Assembly: GCA_006386115.1 (NCBI GenBank)
Contig: VFIW01000005.1
Location: forward strand, 62,001-126,000
Direction: 5' to 3'
Length of the DNA: 64,000 bases
Source: Globisporangium splendens
Taxonomy: Eukaryota; Oomycota; Peronosporomycetes; Pythiales; Pythiaceae
The notes under the pieces were generated by a model that saw nothing but the letters and a program-made list of their open reading frames with translations, was not told the DNA's origin and did no database searches. Positions 48,570 through 59,734 of the stretch are shown here, piece after piece. The translations under genes and the position numbers were made by a program. The first letter of the stretch is position 1; every line of letters begins with the position of its first letter.

Positions 48570-49098
48570 ATGGCCGACATGCTGGACGGAGGCGACCGGG
48601 TACGCGCCATGCGCTGCAGATGAAAGCATGGCGGTGGTGTGTATATATATGTATGTGTATACGAAGGACATGCGCTTATCCTGTTTTATGTGCTGCTGTG
48701 GTATTTTTTGTGTAGGAGTGGTTCCTGAAAGAGAAGGAGCGCCTCGAAGAACAGATCCGAGAGGTGCAAGTCTGCAACTGTGCAGGGGTCACACACGTAA
48801 ATGGCGATGTTGCAAGACTCATTATTCCGTTTGTGTATATTATTGGAGTGATGGCAGGAAATGCAAGAAGCGATCTCGAACGTGCATATCCTCAACCAGA
48901 ACATGGAGCATCTGAACGACGTGGTACGGAAGGCGCAATATCGTCTCTCTCTCTCTCTCGTGCTTGTGTTTCATTCGTCGTCTGATGCCGTGTTTCGTCT
49001 GGTGCTACGATCTATAGGGCCACGAAATCGTGAGCATTTCCGCCGTCTGGGTTGATTTTCTCCGCCAAATGACATCGTCCGTCGAGAAACGACGATAA
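48570..49098 (+). CDS. DAD1: DASH/Dam1 complex subunit DAD1
   Basis: Four tiny exons (48,570-48,599, 48,716-48,763, 48,858-48,923, 49,018-49,098), all phase 0, give 74 residues. The core KEKERLEEQIREEMQEAISN, then ILNQNMEHLNDVG, then SISAVWVDFL, matches the Dad1 family pattern (EKERxxLIxEI...LNxLNRNLExV..VGxEFxxVxxLWxxF). Dad1 belongs to the ring-forming Dam1 complex coupling kinetochores to microtubules. This complex is best known in fungi and patchy elsewhere, so its presence here is notable. The tail is Arg/Lys-rich. It ends 64 bp before the convergent DNAJC17-like gene. Confidence 0.8.
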
Positions 49099-49162
49099 AC
49101 AGAGTAGGATCGGCTCCGCGCTAGCTATTTAAGCAGTCAATCTTCACACGCTCTTGATCGTT

Positions 49163-50386
49163 CTATGCTGTCTGCTGCTGCTGTAAGGCTCTTTCTCTCA
49201 GCTTTGCTAGCACGCGCTGCTCAAACTCCAGATGCTCGTCTAAGGACACCCATCCTCCCGGCAGCATTCCAGCAGACACGTCCGTCGAGTAGCTCCGTCC
49301 TCGAGGCGAAGCCGCATCTGCGTGGTCCTCTGCTTCGACGATGTGGCCCTGGATCGATACTTCGCGCCAACTCGGCTTGTGACCCTCCACTCGAACGGAC
49401 TTAGCCTGAACATGCAAGCAAGCAAAGAAGTTTCACATCACAAATTAGCGACAAATTACGGCACGCAAACCGACAAAATAGCCCAAGACTCACCGCTGCA
49501 GCTGCTGTTGCAAATATGATTTTGGCAGACGCGGACTTCATTTTAATCGATTCGATCTCTCCATACGCGCGGAATTCGTGACTCAGTGTCTCGTCCGAGT
49601 GCGAGAACTGCTTCCGATCCCACTTGACCGTGACCGTGCGCTGTGACTTTGTCGACGCGTCTGTGAACATCATGCAGAGAAAATATGCAAACGTCAGTCT
49701 CTCTGCATGTTCCCACAACAGCAAGAATGCATATACGTACTTGCAGCCAGCGTCTCCTTCAGCTCGTCCATTTCTTTTCGCCTTCGCGCATCGCGTGCGA
49801 GTCGCTCCTCCATCTCTTTCTGGCGCGCGAGTCCCTTTTCGCGCAGCTTGTTCAAGTCGCTGTTTCGGAACCCGGCGCTTTCCTTCTTGTGTTTATGCTT
49901 TAGCTCGTGGCTCTGCTCCTTCCGCAGCAGCTCTACACAATACGCAAATTGGAAACATAAAGATTAACAAATGAAACGCTGTGTGCTGCACAAGGCTGAC
50001 ACTTTGTAAGACGTACCATCGCGCATTTGACGGCGCTTACTGTCCAACTCGGCCTCACGCTCGCGCTGCTTCTTCTTCGCCATGAGCTCCTGCGAGAGCT
50101 TCTTGTCATACTGCTCCTTCTTCTTCGGGTCCAGCAGGATATCGCGCGCATGCTTGAGCTCCAGAAACTTTTTCACTCCAAAGCGCAAGAGATACACAAG
50201 CACCGTTTTAGAACCTTATGCGCCACTGGGAGTGATTGCAACAGTAGACAACGTACCATCGCCACCGCGATCCGGGTGGTGCAGCAGCGACTTCTTCTTG
50301 TATGCGCGCGCGACCTCCTTCTCGTCCGCTGCGGGCTCGAGCCCCAGGATCTCGTAGAGATCGTCGCGATACGCTTCCTCCGCCAT
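49163..50386 (-). CDS. DNAJC17: DNAJC17-like protein: J domain plus RRM
   Basis: Five exons on minus: 50,386-50,257, 50,175-50,017, 49,932-49,741, 49,660-49,494 and 49,405-49,163; 296 residues. The J domain at 1-70 (LYEILGLEPAADEKEVARAY, HPD in HHPDRGGDG) is followed by a long basic coiled coil (QELMAKKKQREREAELDSKR) and an RRM at about 160-235 (RTVTVKWDRKQFSHSDETLS, then YGEIESIKMKSASAKIIFAT). This J-coil-RRM order is specific to DNAJC17 and yeast Cwc23 relatives, which associate with the spliceosome. A (GT)n repeat lies just upstream of the ATG. Confidence 0.9.
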
Positions 50387-50805
50387 GTGTGTGTGTGTGT
50401 GTGTGTGTGCGTGTGACTTTGTTGCTGTGTTTTCTTTCAAAAACCCAATCAGTAAATTACGGTCATTTATTTGACCTCAGAATGTTCACTCAAGTCTCGA
50501 TCGACTGTTGATTGAGACCAGTCCATTTCGAACTCAATATTCAAGACTAGATACTGTGAAAACAAACAAATACGCTTTTATCGAATGTTGCTCACATAGA
50601 AACAGATCACGCGAAATCAGTACAAAAGCAATTGTCCGTAAGGAGATGTATGCAACTGTGTAGAATTGACTTGTATTTTGCCGAGTTCAAAATAACTTGC
50701 AGAAACATTTTTTAAAAACAAACTCGCTCATAGAAACCGATTTCTATTTTCTCAACCAAAATCCAATCCAGACACATCAATTTGAGTCTCTATTTTGGCG
50801 ACTCT
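50387..50805. other. Intergenic with (GT)n microsatellite
   Basis: About 420 bp between DNAJC17 and DDI1. It begins with a GT tract (50,388-50,412) directly upstream of the DNAJC17 start codon; the remainder is AT-rich and shows no gene. Confidence 0.6.
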
Positions 50806-53055
50806 TTAGCCCATCGTCTCGAATAAGAGTCCGGCCGCCAACTCGACGTTCCCATTCGTCGATGCGAGTGCTTGGATCGCCTGAGTGTGTGCAACAAACA
50901 GAAAGCGTCCTCAGCTGACGGACACATCCAGAAATGACTCGAAACAAACGAGAGCGACGTACCCGCTGCTGGTCAAAGCCCAGGGCCACGAGGCGCTCCA
51001 CCTTCTGCTGGTGTGTCTCATCCCCAGACGCCGCGTTCGAATGCTGCGCGGCTGCCGCAGGTGGAGCAACTGCAGACGACGACGCTTGTTGCGGAGGCGC
51101 CCCGCCAGCGCGCTCCGTCACCGGGATTTCCTACAATTCACAGCGTCATTCATACATGCATATGCGCCGTGATACTGTGGACGAGGTAGCAAACGGCATA
51201 TAACAGTCCAAGAAGATGTTGACATACATGTTCGGGTAGGAATGCGACTTCGTGGGAGATCGCGCCTTCTTGGAGCCGCAGCACATTCTTTTGAAGATCG
51301 ATGCAGCACTGCGCGCATACGAAATAAATAAGGATAAAGTCGTGAGAGCATATAAGACTCAAGTGGGTATATGGAAACGGAGGCAGGGGGCGTACGCACC
51401 AAGTGGCGCTTGAGCATGTCGAGACCAAACAGGAAGTCCACACTCTAAAAGGAAAGAGAGAGAAAAAAGCCACAACGATTGTCATTCGCCAGCATGCGCC
51501 ACTGCAAGGTGAGGGGTTTACCACGTACCTGCTGGTCCAAAATCGTAAAGCTGCAGTTGTAAAAGTTGTCACCAATCTTCAGCGACGCCATGTGAACGCG
51601 GCCAATGATCTTCGCAGTGCCGACCCCAACAGCCTGACAAAATTACGAGCACGCACACGGATAAGCAATTGTCATAGGCGCAAGATAATGTGGAAAGAGT
51701 GAGCGTACCTGTCCTGCAAACCGCTTGTCCACGAGGCGCATAATTCCGCATCGCTCAGCACAGTTCTGCGTGATTCACCCATAGTACAACACAGAGAACT
51801 CAGTCATTCAATGTAAACGACCTGGGGACATGCATGTGAGTGTCACGTACAGACGACATGATCGTGGACTGTGCGCCAGAATCCACAAACGCCTTGACCT
51901 GCGTGCCGTTCACTTCGCACGGGATGTAGAGCATCGACACGTGGCCAAACGCCTCGGGCATCTCCTCGATCGCGATCTCCATGTTCTGCTGCACGTTGTT
52001 GAGGCGAATGCGCTCTTCGATCGCCGCCTGCGCAGCAGCATCAAACGGATTGCGTTCGAGAGCCATCACCTGGTAATATAATGAAGAGTATGCACGTCAA
52101 TGGGTCATTTACCGAACGATGTGCAATAACGAGGTACAGGTCAATACGTACTTCTTCCTGCTCTTTGAATCTGCGTGAAGCGGCTTCCATGTGGATCTGC
52201 ATGAGCACCATGCGCACTTGCTACACAGAATATACAGCACATTTCGTCATGAGTATCTGCATTTGAACAACATTTCCATGGGATGATCCGTACTGGCACG
52301 CTTTTTGTCTTCAAGGCAGCAGCGAGCTTCGGGTTTCCTTCTTCCAACTGTATGAGCATATGCGCGTTGGTAGATGTCGTAAATGGATGTAGAAGATCGC
52401 AAACGCGATACAAAAGGATGAGAAAGCGTACCTCTGGCATCAGCTGCGGATTCTTTTCCACGATCTCGAGCAGCACTTCGGGAGACGCAGCAGGCTACAA
52501 TGTGCATATGAACAATGGAAAATGGATACGTATTGGCACAGTCTTCGCATCATTAATTTGGCGTGCGCTTTCGTGGGTTAAACGTACCGGGATCTCATGG
52601 AGCTTCATGCCCGGACGCACAGTGAACCCTCTCGTGTTGGGCAGCAGCGACGACGGCGCAGGGACAGCAGCAGGCGCATTCGGACTGCTCATAATCACCA
52701 GCAAGTCACCGTCTTTCACACCTGCTTGTTCAAACTATAAGGAAGGAGCGGTTGGTCAGTGCATACTCATGGCAACTGGACGCGTCGTAACGCATTACAC
52801 ACCGTTTGAGTGGGGCCGATGGGGCTCCCATTAAATAGAAGCAACTGCAGCGCCGGGGGAATGCCAAACTGCAGCACAAACAACCACAAGAAACAGCATA
52901 ATGACCCAGGTGCCATCATTGCACGTCATGCGAGAAGAAACACGAGGATGTACCTGCTGCTGCAGCTGCGCAGCGACGGCCGCAGTCGTCTGGTGGGGAT
53001 CGACGGAGATCTGGCCGACGACGTCGCCCTCCGTGGACGTGATGGTGAGCTGCAT
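50806..53055 (-). CDS. DDI1: DDI1 homologue: ubiquitin-like, retroviral-type protease and UBA domains
   Basis: Thirteen exons, all joined in phase 0: 53,055-52,954, 52,868-52,803, 52,734-52,588, 52,494-52,432, 52,347-52,294, 52,220-52,152, 52,069-51,851, 51,765-51,709, 51,633-51,529, 51,444-51,400, 51,308-51,228, 51,130-50,963, 50,880-50,806. The product is 416 residues (yeast Ddi1 is about the same size). N-terminal ubiquitin-like domain ([20 protein letters not shown]), RVP aspartic protease with catalytic [11 protein letters not shown] (Asp230) and [14 protein letters not shown], and a C-terminal UBA ([30 protein letters not shown]). DDI1 is a shuttle and protease for ubiquitinated substrates of the proteasome. 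It is divergent from CEP20 (229 bp between ATGs). Confidence 0.93.
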
Positions 53056-53283
53056 CCTCTCTGCTGCTTGTTCTCGCGCACGTTTCCGACTGCCGCCGGC
53101 TTCGATCATTCGCGAACTGACCAAATCGAAAGCAGAAGCATGATGGAAGGCGAGTTGCCACTTGAGGGTGTGATTACGGACTCCTGACCGGGTTTCAACA
53201 TGGATGACGGGATCCAAGATCGAAAGAGTTGCCAAATAGCAACTCGCTGCAATTGCACCCTTTCACAGCACACACGCGCCAAT

Positions 53284-54374
53284 ATGGACGAGCATGCGAA
53301 CCTGTCGGATCTCAAGGACGGTCTGTGTGTGCATTACTATATGAGATTATATAACAGTTTGTATGGCACTGTTGTATTGACTGTGTGTGTGTGTGTGTGT
53401 GCGTGTGTGCTTATTGCGTGATGCAGTGCTGAAGGACACGCTGGAGGCGCGCGGGTCGCTGAACCAGATCAAAGCGCGGATCCGCGCCGAGATCTTCGCG
53501 GCGCTCGACGACCAGGTATAATGAAAAGCAGGCATCCAATGCGCCATGCGCATGCTCCTGTAGCGCACCCTGTGCGTTGTCTGCTTGTATGTGCGGTCAT
53601 GTAGGATGTGCCGAAGCCCAAGCTGTCGAATGAGAACCTGATCATCAATGAGCTCGTCCGGGAATACTTGGAGTACAACGGCTACCGCCACGCGCTTTCT
53701 GTGTTTCTTCCAGGTGAGTGAGCATGCGGCTCCCTTTGTGCAAATACGTGTTCTTCATGCATATAACGTGTGGGTATAACACTTGACAGAGAGCGGGCAG
53801 CCAACGGAGAAGCCCTTCCATCGCGGGTTCTTGGCAGCAGAGCTCAACAGTGCGTCGAAGTTGTACGGCAAGAGCTTCACACTGGTCTTGCAATGCTCAC
53901 ACTTGTCGATCATGCTTATGGCGTACTTCGGTGTGTGGATAGTTGAAGAAGATTCGCACTTTGCGCACGTGCCGCTTCTCTGCAGTGTCGTGGCGAACTT
54001 GCAGCAGTCGCGAGAGCAGTCTGAAGTGGATGCAAGCGGGTTGCAGCAAATCGACAGCCTGCTCGCAACGCCGACTGTCAACATGGTGAGCTATCTCAGT
54101 ATTCGTTCTGTCGCGCTTAGCGCGTGGTTGCCTGAACGGATGGTGATGATGGCATCATTGTCTTGCAGCTTTGTCAGGACCCTGCTGATAAACGCAACGG
54201 TGCTCCACTGCGATCTTCGTCTCCACGACCAGCGACAGCAGGTGCGCTCTACAGCTTGGTTTTGCTTTTCTCCAACCGCAAAGTGTCGTTCTCATGAGGA
54301 CACTGTGCGTTTTCTGCGTGTTGCATGTTGCAGGAGGTCACAAAGAACCTTCGCCACTCATGTTCAAAAAATGA
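53284..54374 (+). CDS. CEP20: CEP20/FOR20 (FOPNL) centrosomal LisH protein
   Basis: Seven exons: 53,284-53,320, 53,427-53,515, 53,605-53,713, 53,790-53,849, 53,943-54,085, 54,169-54,241 and 54,334-54,374; 183 residues (human 174). VLKDTLEARGSLNQIKARIR, the LisH motif ENLIINELVREYLEYNGYRH, ESGQP and HVPLLCSVVANLQQ match the family closely. FOR20 proteins act at centriolar satellites and basal bodies. The fourth intron (53,850-53,942) is 93 bp, in frame and stop-free, so intron retention would add 31 residues. The last two exons are disordered and basic. It is convergent with SMU1, 75 bp away. Confidence 0.88.
53381..53405. repeat. (GT)n microsatellite in CEP20 intron 1
   Basis: A run of about twelve GT units with one interruption, between exon 1 and exon 2 of CEP20. 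Confidence 0.8.
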
Positions 54375-54449
54375 GATACCTGCGAGCGCATCTTGTACGT
54401 CAGTAGTATATTGAAGCAATGCCATCCATATCAGTCGCTAGTCCAAACC

Positions 54450-56277
54450 TTATGCCTTCCACATGCGCACGTATCCATCGCTTCCGAACGTCGCGACGAG
54501 GTTGCGATGCGGATGGTGCGCGACACCAAATGCGTCTCCATTCGTCACCTGCAGCGAGGTCTCGAGCGCGGCCGTCGCTGTCGCGTAGCAGAGCATGTGT
54601 CCTTTGTCCGTCACGCCGTAGAGCCATTTCGCGCGCGACGAGAGCGCACAGCCCACAAAGTTGCCCATGGCGGTCTCCTGGATCGGATCCACTTTGTACG
54701 TCAGCAGCGGCTCGCCGTCCATGCCCAGGAGGAACATCGCGTTGCTGCGTGTGCACAGCACAATGTTCTCGCCTGTGGCGCCTTGTAGAGGACTCGGGAT
54801 AAGGTGGACACTCACGATGTCCACTTCGGTCCCGTAGCTCGCGTTCGGTGGACGGATCGTGTGGAGACACTCGGCGGTCTTCACGTCCCAGATCTTGACG
54901 GTGCCGTCGCTCGACGACGACACGATCCTGGAGCCGTCCTTGGAGAACACGGCCGAGTTGACGTAGCTCTCGTGGCCGTGGAATTCCTTGAGCGTTTGGC
55001 CGGACTTGAGGCCGTGGATGCGGATGAGCTGGTCGAACGACGACGTCAGCAGCTGCGTGCCGTCGCGCGAGAACGCGATGCTGTGGATGCTCTGGCTGTG
55101 CGCGTTGTCGAACCGCCGCAGACACACGCCGCTCGAGAGCTTCCACACCTTGACTTTGCCGTCGTCGCTGCCCGTCGCGAGCATCTCGCCGTCGCGGCTG
55201 AACGCCTGCGCCGTCACGCCGCGCTCGTCGTCGTGCATCATGAACTCGTCCTTGGCTTGATACTCGAGGTCCTTGCGCAGTTTGCACTTTTCGTAGTCCC
55301 AGACTTCCACGAACCCGTCCTTCGTCCCCGTGACGAGCACGCGGCCGTCGCGACTGAACTGCGCGCACTGCGGCGCCGACGTCTTGCTGAACTTGATCTT
55401 GCCCGCCGACTTGCGGATGATCTTCTCTGTGCGCTCCACCACGGTTTCCTTCGGCGCGCCACGGAAGAGATCAAAGTCAGCGCCAGGCGTGATGGTACCC
55501 TATATCCACATACAAAATACAAACAGATGTAATGCCGACTCTCAGTCCATATCATTCGCAGATAAGAGAAATGCAAGGACGTCGTACCTGCATCTGCTGC
55601 CACTTGAGCGCTTGGCCCAAGAGCGACAGCAGCCGAGACGGCGCCACGCTTGTAACCTACAGACAGTGGTTGCCATTAGAGATAAGTCCATTATCGTTCG
55701 TATGCGCTCATGCTTACGGATCTCGTGTCCATTCACACAATGCCTACCTCGGTCTGGAAGAGCTGCGCGATGTCGTCCCGCTTTTTCTCCTTCGTCAAGC
55801 CCGCGTACGCGTCCACGGGATCGAAGATCGCCTTCTGCGTTAGCTTCTCCAGACGAAGGTATCTGTTTATGCAACAATTGAAATTAAGGAAACACGTTCA
55901 TCCACGTTGGCACAATAATAACAATCGCTGCCACACCTTTCCGGCTGGTGCTTCTTCATGTGCGCCATGGACGGCGTGCTACGCAGCAGCTGCAGCGCGA
56001 CCTCGTGCTCGTGCATCTCGAGCATCTCGAGCGCGATCTGCTCGTAGAGCTCCATCATGGCGCCGGGGCTGCACTCAAGCGCCTTGGTCTGCTGCAGCAC
56101 GCTCTCCCAGCGTCCCGCGCGGACGTCGGCGAGGAACGCGTCGCGCGAGTCCACGGCGTTGAGGCTGATCTGCGACTCCTCCTGCAGCGCGCGCATTGCG
56201 TGGAACAGTCGGTTCTCCTTGAGGAACTGCAGGATCAGCCGCACGGCGTCGCCCGCGTCCACCTCGAGCTCGTTCAT
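54450..56277 (-). CDS. SMU1: SMU1 homologue, WD40 spliceosomal protein
   Basis: Four exons: 56,277-55,937, 55,862-55,748, 55,656-55,588 and 55,499-54,450; 524 residues (human SMU1 513). A LisH/CTLH N-terminus (VRLILQFLKENRLFHAMRAL, MMELYEQIALEMLEMHEHEV) is followed by the SMU1-specific linker (PSRLLSLLGQALKWQQMQG) and seven WD repeats (CAQFSRDGRVLVTGTKDGFV, GEMLATGSDDGKVKVWKL, GSRIVSSSSDGTVKIWDV, ending FGSDGYVRMW). SMU1 works with RED in spliceosomal B complex activation. Its start codon is 266 bp from ZW10's, divergent. Confidence 0.94.
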
Positions 56278-56542
56278 AGTGCTGTGCTGCTTCTTGTAAT
56301 ATATGGCGGTGCCAATAATGATCAGAGCAGAGCCATTGCCATTAACGACATGCCTCTGATAACGCATACAAAGGTTTATTGTGACTAAAGAGTTGATAAC
56401 TGGAAGTTGTGCCAAAAAGACCTTTATATAGTCTTAATGGTTTTATGAAGGTGATTATTGTGGGTTGAAGTTGGTGTGGGCCACACTGCGAGTGCGGGCT
56501 TGTACACTTGGCATTTTGGAAAGGGGAAAAGCAAAGAGCAAG

Positions 56543-59500
56543 ATGACCACAGTCGATGTCCTCGCAAGGTGCCGCCATTAGCGCTCTACATGCATCTTTA
56601 CATGCGCATATATGTACTAAACCACCGCCTTGCGTAGGAAGCTGGAGGAGACGCACGGCGAGATCGTGCAGGTGCGCGCGGAGGTGATCGAGACGCTGCG
56701 CGCGTTCTACTCGAGCGCGTCGGGAGTCTCCGTGGACGAGGCGCTCAAGATCGCGTCGAAATGGACGACGACCCGCCACCACCACAGGCGCGATCCGCTG
56801 GCTGTCGGGGGATCGAGTACTGACGCGGTCCCACGCTCTGATCTGCAGGAGAAGATCTCGCGCCTTAACGAGACGCTGCTAACGACGGTGGACCAGCTGC
56901 AAGCGAATGGGCACGACAACACCGCCCCGCACGCGAAGCTCGTGTTCTCGTTCACGCAGCGAGAGCGACTGGCGCGGCAGATGCAGCAGTCCACGGAGAT
57001 GCTCGTGCTCACCGAGAAGCTCACGGAGATCGACCGTATATTGGGCGAGATCGACACCCACATGGACGCGCATGAGCTCGTGCGCGCTGCACAGGGCGTG
57101 AAAGACGCAGAAACCTTGCTGTCTGTATTAACAGGTGGTGAAGAAAGCAAGCTGTGTGGCGCAGGTGCGCAAGAGAACATTGTCCACATCATCCGTCTGC
57201 AAATTTTGAAGAAGCGGAACCAGGTGAAGCTCCAGTTGAAGCAAATCTACGCGACGACAGTGCTCTGGAAGGAGAACTCGCTCAAGGTTTCTCACCGGCG
57301 CTTGGAATCAGAGCGCACGCTGCGAGAGGAGGGTATGTTGGCACCTGGTGCGCAGCTTCGAGACTTTTGGGAGGCGTGCAAGACCATGGGGATGCTCTCC
57401 GACAAGCTGAAGGATCTGGCCAAGGCGCTATCGCTGCATCTACTGAAACCCTCCCTGCAAGGAGCAGACGCTTCCGTCAAGCTCTCTCGTGATGCCACAG
57501 GATCCATGCTGAAACTCGTGCGAAGTGACGTGGTTAAGTCGTCCACCTCGAAAAAGAAAAGCGAGATCACCCAGACCGAGGAGAAATGCGCCAACATTGT
57601 CCACATCCTCGCATTCGTCCATGCCGAAGTGTTTTTGAGTAATGCCGAGCTCATGAACCAACTGAGCGTGTTGCTCTGGAAGATTCCTGGCAACCTCGAA
57701 GCCCAGCTCATGAGTTTGTTGCAGGAAAAGATCCCGCAAGATGCGACGGCGCTGCAGTCGTACAGTGAAACACTCATCGTTGCGGTGCGTTTAATCGCGC
57801 TTTTGATTGTTTGTGCTCATCGTTTCATGATTTTGCAAATGACGCATTGACGATGCTTTTGACTTTACTGCTACTCTGTTTAGGTGAACGCTTTCGAAGA
57901 AAATCTCGTTGCGATTGGCTTTTCCGCTTGTGCAAACAGCCAGCTTCGAACGTTTGTCGACCAATTGCAAGAGTAAGTCCGCCTCAATGTCTTTTTTGCA
58001 ATTTACACCGACATATCTCTTGGCTCACGAACGGGTGTGTGTTGTTTCTCTGTAGACTGTATGCAAAGAAACGACGACAGAGCATTCTGAGTCAAGGTCG
58101 CGAAATGATGAGTTGTGGATACAACGATTCCATAAAGATCGCTGGAGCGACCGAGCGATGCAACCTGGAGGCTTCCGTTGTCTCTGGAAAGAAGAAAGGC
58201 AAGAGCGGTGGTGGTGGTGCGTTGAATGGCGCGATCGCGACGAATGGGGAGGAGGTCGAGAGCGGAGCGTTCCATGTACCAGACTATCGGATCTCCACTT
58301 GCGCGCATGACGTCGTGGAGCTTGCGCATCAGACGCTCATTGAAGCGTGCACGACGTCCGAGTTCAAGTGTGTGCAATTGCTATTTCAAACGAGTCGAGA
58401 CCTGCTGTTCCTCTTCCGAGCGGTGGTGCCAACGCTATACGAACGTGACATCGCTAATGATCCACGAACGTGCATGCTCTACCACAACGATTGCCTCTAC
58501 ATTGCGTACCACATGCTCACGATTGGCCATCAATACAAACATCGACTCCCTGCACCACTGAATCGAACAGGGACGATGGTCGACATGGTCCCAGCGTGCC
58601 GAGACGCCGGCGAGAAAGCATTGATCACGTATGCAAAGACCCAGGCTGATGAAATCGCTGCAGGCGCAGCGTCGTTGCCGGTAAGAGATCGCGATATTTG
58701 TCATGAGGGAGTAATGATAATTGCGATTGAGAACGTTTGATTGTTTGTTTGTATTGTTAGGCATTCAATGACATTGACTCGGATGCTGTGATGTCCCGCA
58801 TCGAAGAATTTCTCAAGGGTTCTCTCTACAAATTGAACCGGATGAGTTCGTCGTGGCGTGAGGGGCTTCCGAGTGCGGTGTACAATAAAGTCATGAGTTT
58901 GATGACTTCTCCGCTCGTGAACAGTTTTGTGGAGCGAGTCTTTGCGGCAACGGTATCGTACTCTTTGTTGGTTGACAGTTTTCTTGCGCTGGTGAATAAT
59001 GACGCTGACCAAAAGTCCGTTCGCTGTTTCTTGATTCCAGAAAATATCCGCGAATGCTGGTGCCCATCTTCAGCATTTATCCTTTCTGCTGCTGGAGGTA
59101 CGAACAACCAGTCATGCCTGCATTCAAATGAAACATTTCGCTGACGGGTTCTGTGTTTGCAAAAATATGTCGTGGTGTAGAGCGAATCTCTCTTTGACTC
59201 GCCTGGACAAGCCGAAAAGCATGTAATAAGCATCGCAAAGTTACGCAAGTTGACAACATTGCTGGTACGAACTGCTTCGTATGCTGGTTGAGCCTTCAAG
59301 CCGTTTACTCTCTTGAGCGCGCGTTACTCACGTTGTGCCATTAATTCGTTGGGGTACTCAGATGGAACCACTCGCCACCGTCTGGAGTCAGTTCCACGCA
59401 GGCAGTCTCGCTGTTTTCTCGGCACAAGAGCTGGCTCAACTTGTCAAGTACGTGCTTTTGTTTGCATCGTTACGATGAGCTTTGTGATGCGATTCTGACG

Positions 59501-59590
59501 GGTGTGTGGCACCAACATGTTTGTTTTAGGTCGCTTTATCGAGACTCGCAAGAGAAGAAGGAATTTCTCAGTATCCTGCTATCGAGCTAG
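56543..59590 (+). CDS. ZW10: ZW10 homologue, kinetochore (RZZ) and ER-Golgi tethering protein
   Basis: Nine exons: 56,543-56,568, 56,638-57,784, 57,884-57,972, 58,056-58,680, 58,761-58,952, 59,041-59,097, 59,181-59,264, 59,362-59,447 and 59,530-59,590; 788 residues (human 779). An N-terminal coiled-coil region is followed by the middle domain and the highly conserved NDCLYIAYHMLTIGHQYKHR, then TMVDMVPACRDAGEKAL. The C-terminus was rebuilt from short exons (KISANAGAHLQHLSFLLLE; KHVISIAKLRKLTTLL; MEPLATVWSQFHAGSLAVFS) that fit ZW10 order. ZW10 recruits dynein and Mad1 to kinetochores and is a subunit of the Dsl1/NRZ tether. The first intron has a TACTAAA branch-like motif. It is convergent with the CorA gene, 144 bp away. 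Confidence 0.92.
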
Positions 59591-59734
59591 CAAATTAGAC
59601 AGTAAGTGCCGGTTTTACCTCCAGGAAACAAGCAGACATTCAACCACGCTCATCCTCAATAGAATGGAACAAAGGCAACACGAGTCTATGACATTATTAA
59701 AAAAGAGAGGGAGAATGTTACACCATATTGATCC

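Noticed and set aside
53755..54084. Minus-strand ORF with a CxxC...CxxC zinc-ribbon-like pattern
   Set aside because: It is antisense to CEP20 exons and an intron; the plus-strand splice model reproduces the whole CEP20 family pattern, so the cysteines are chance.
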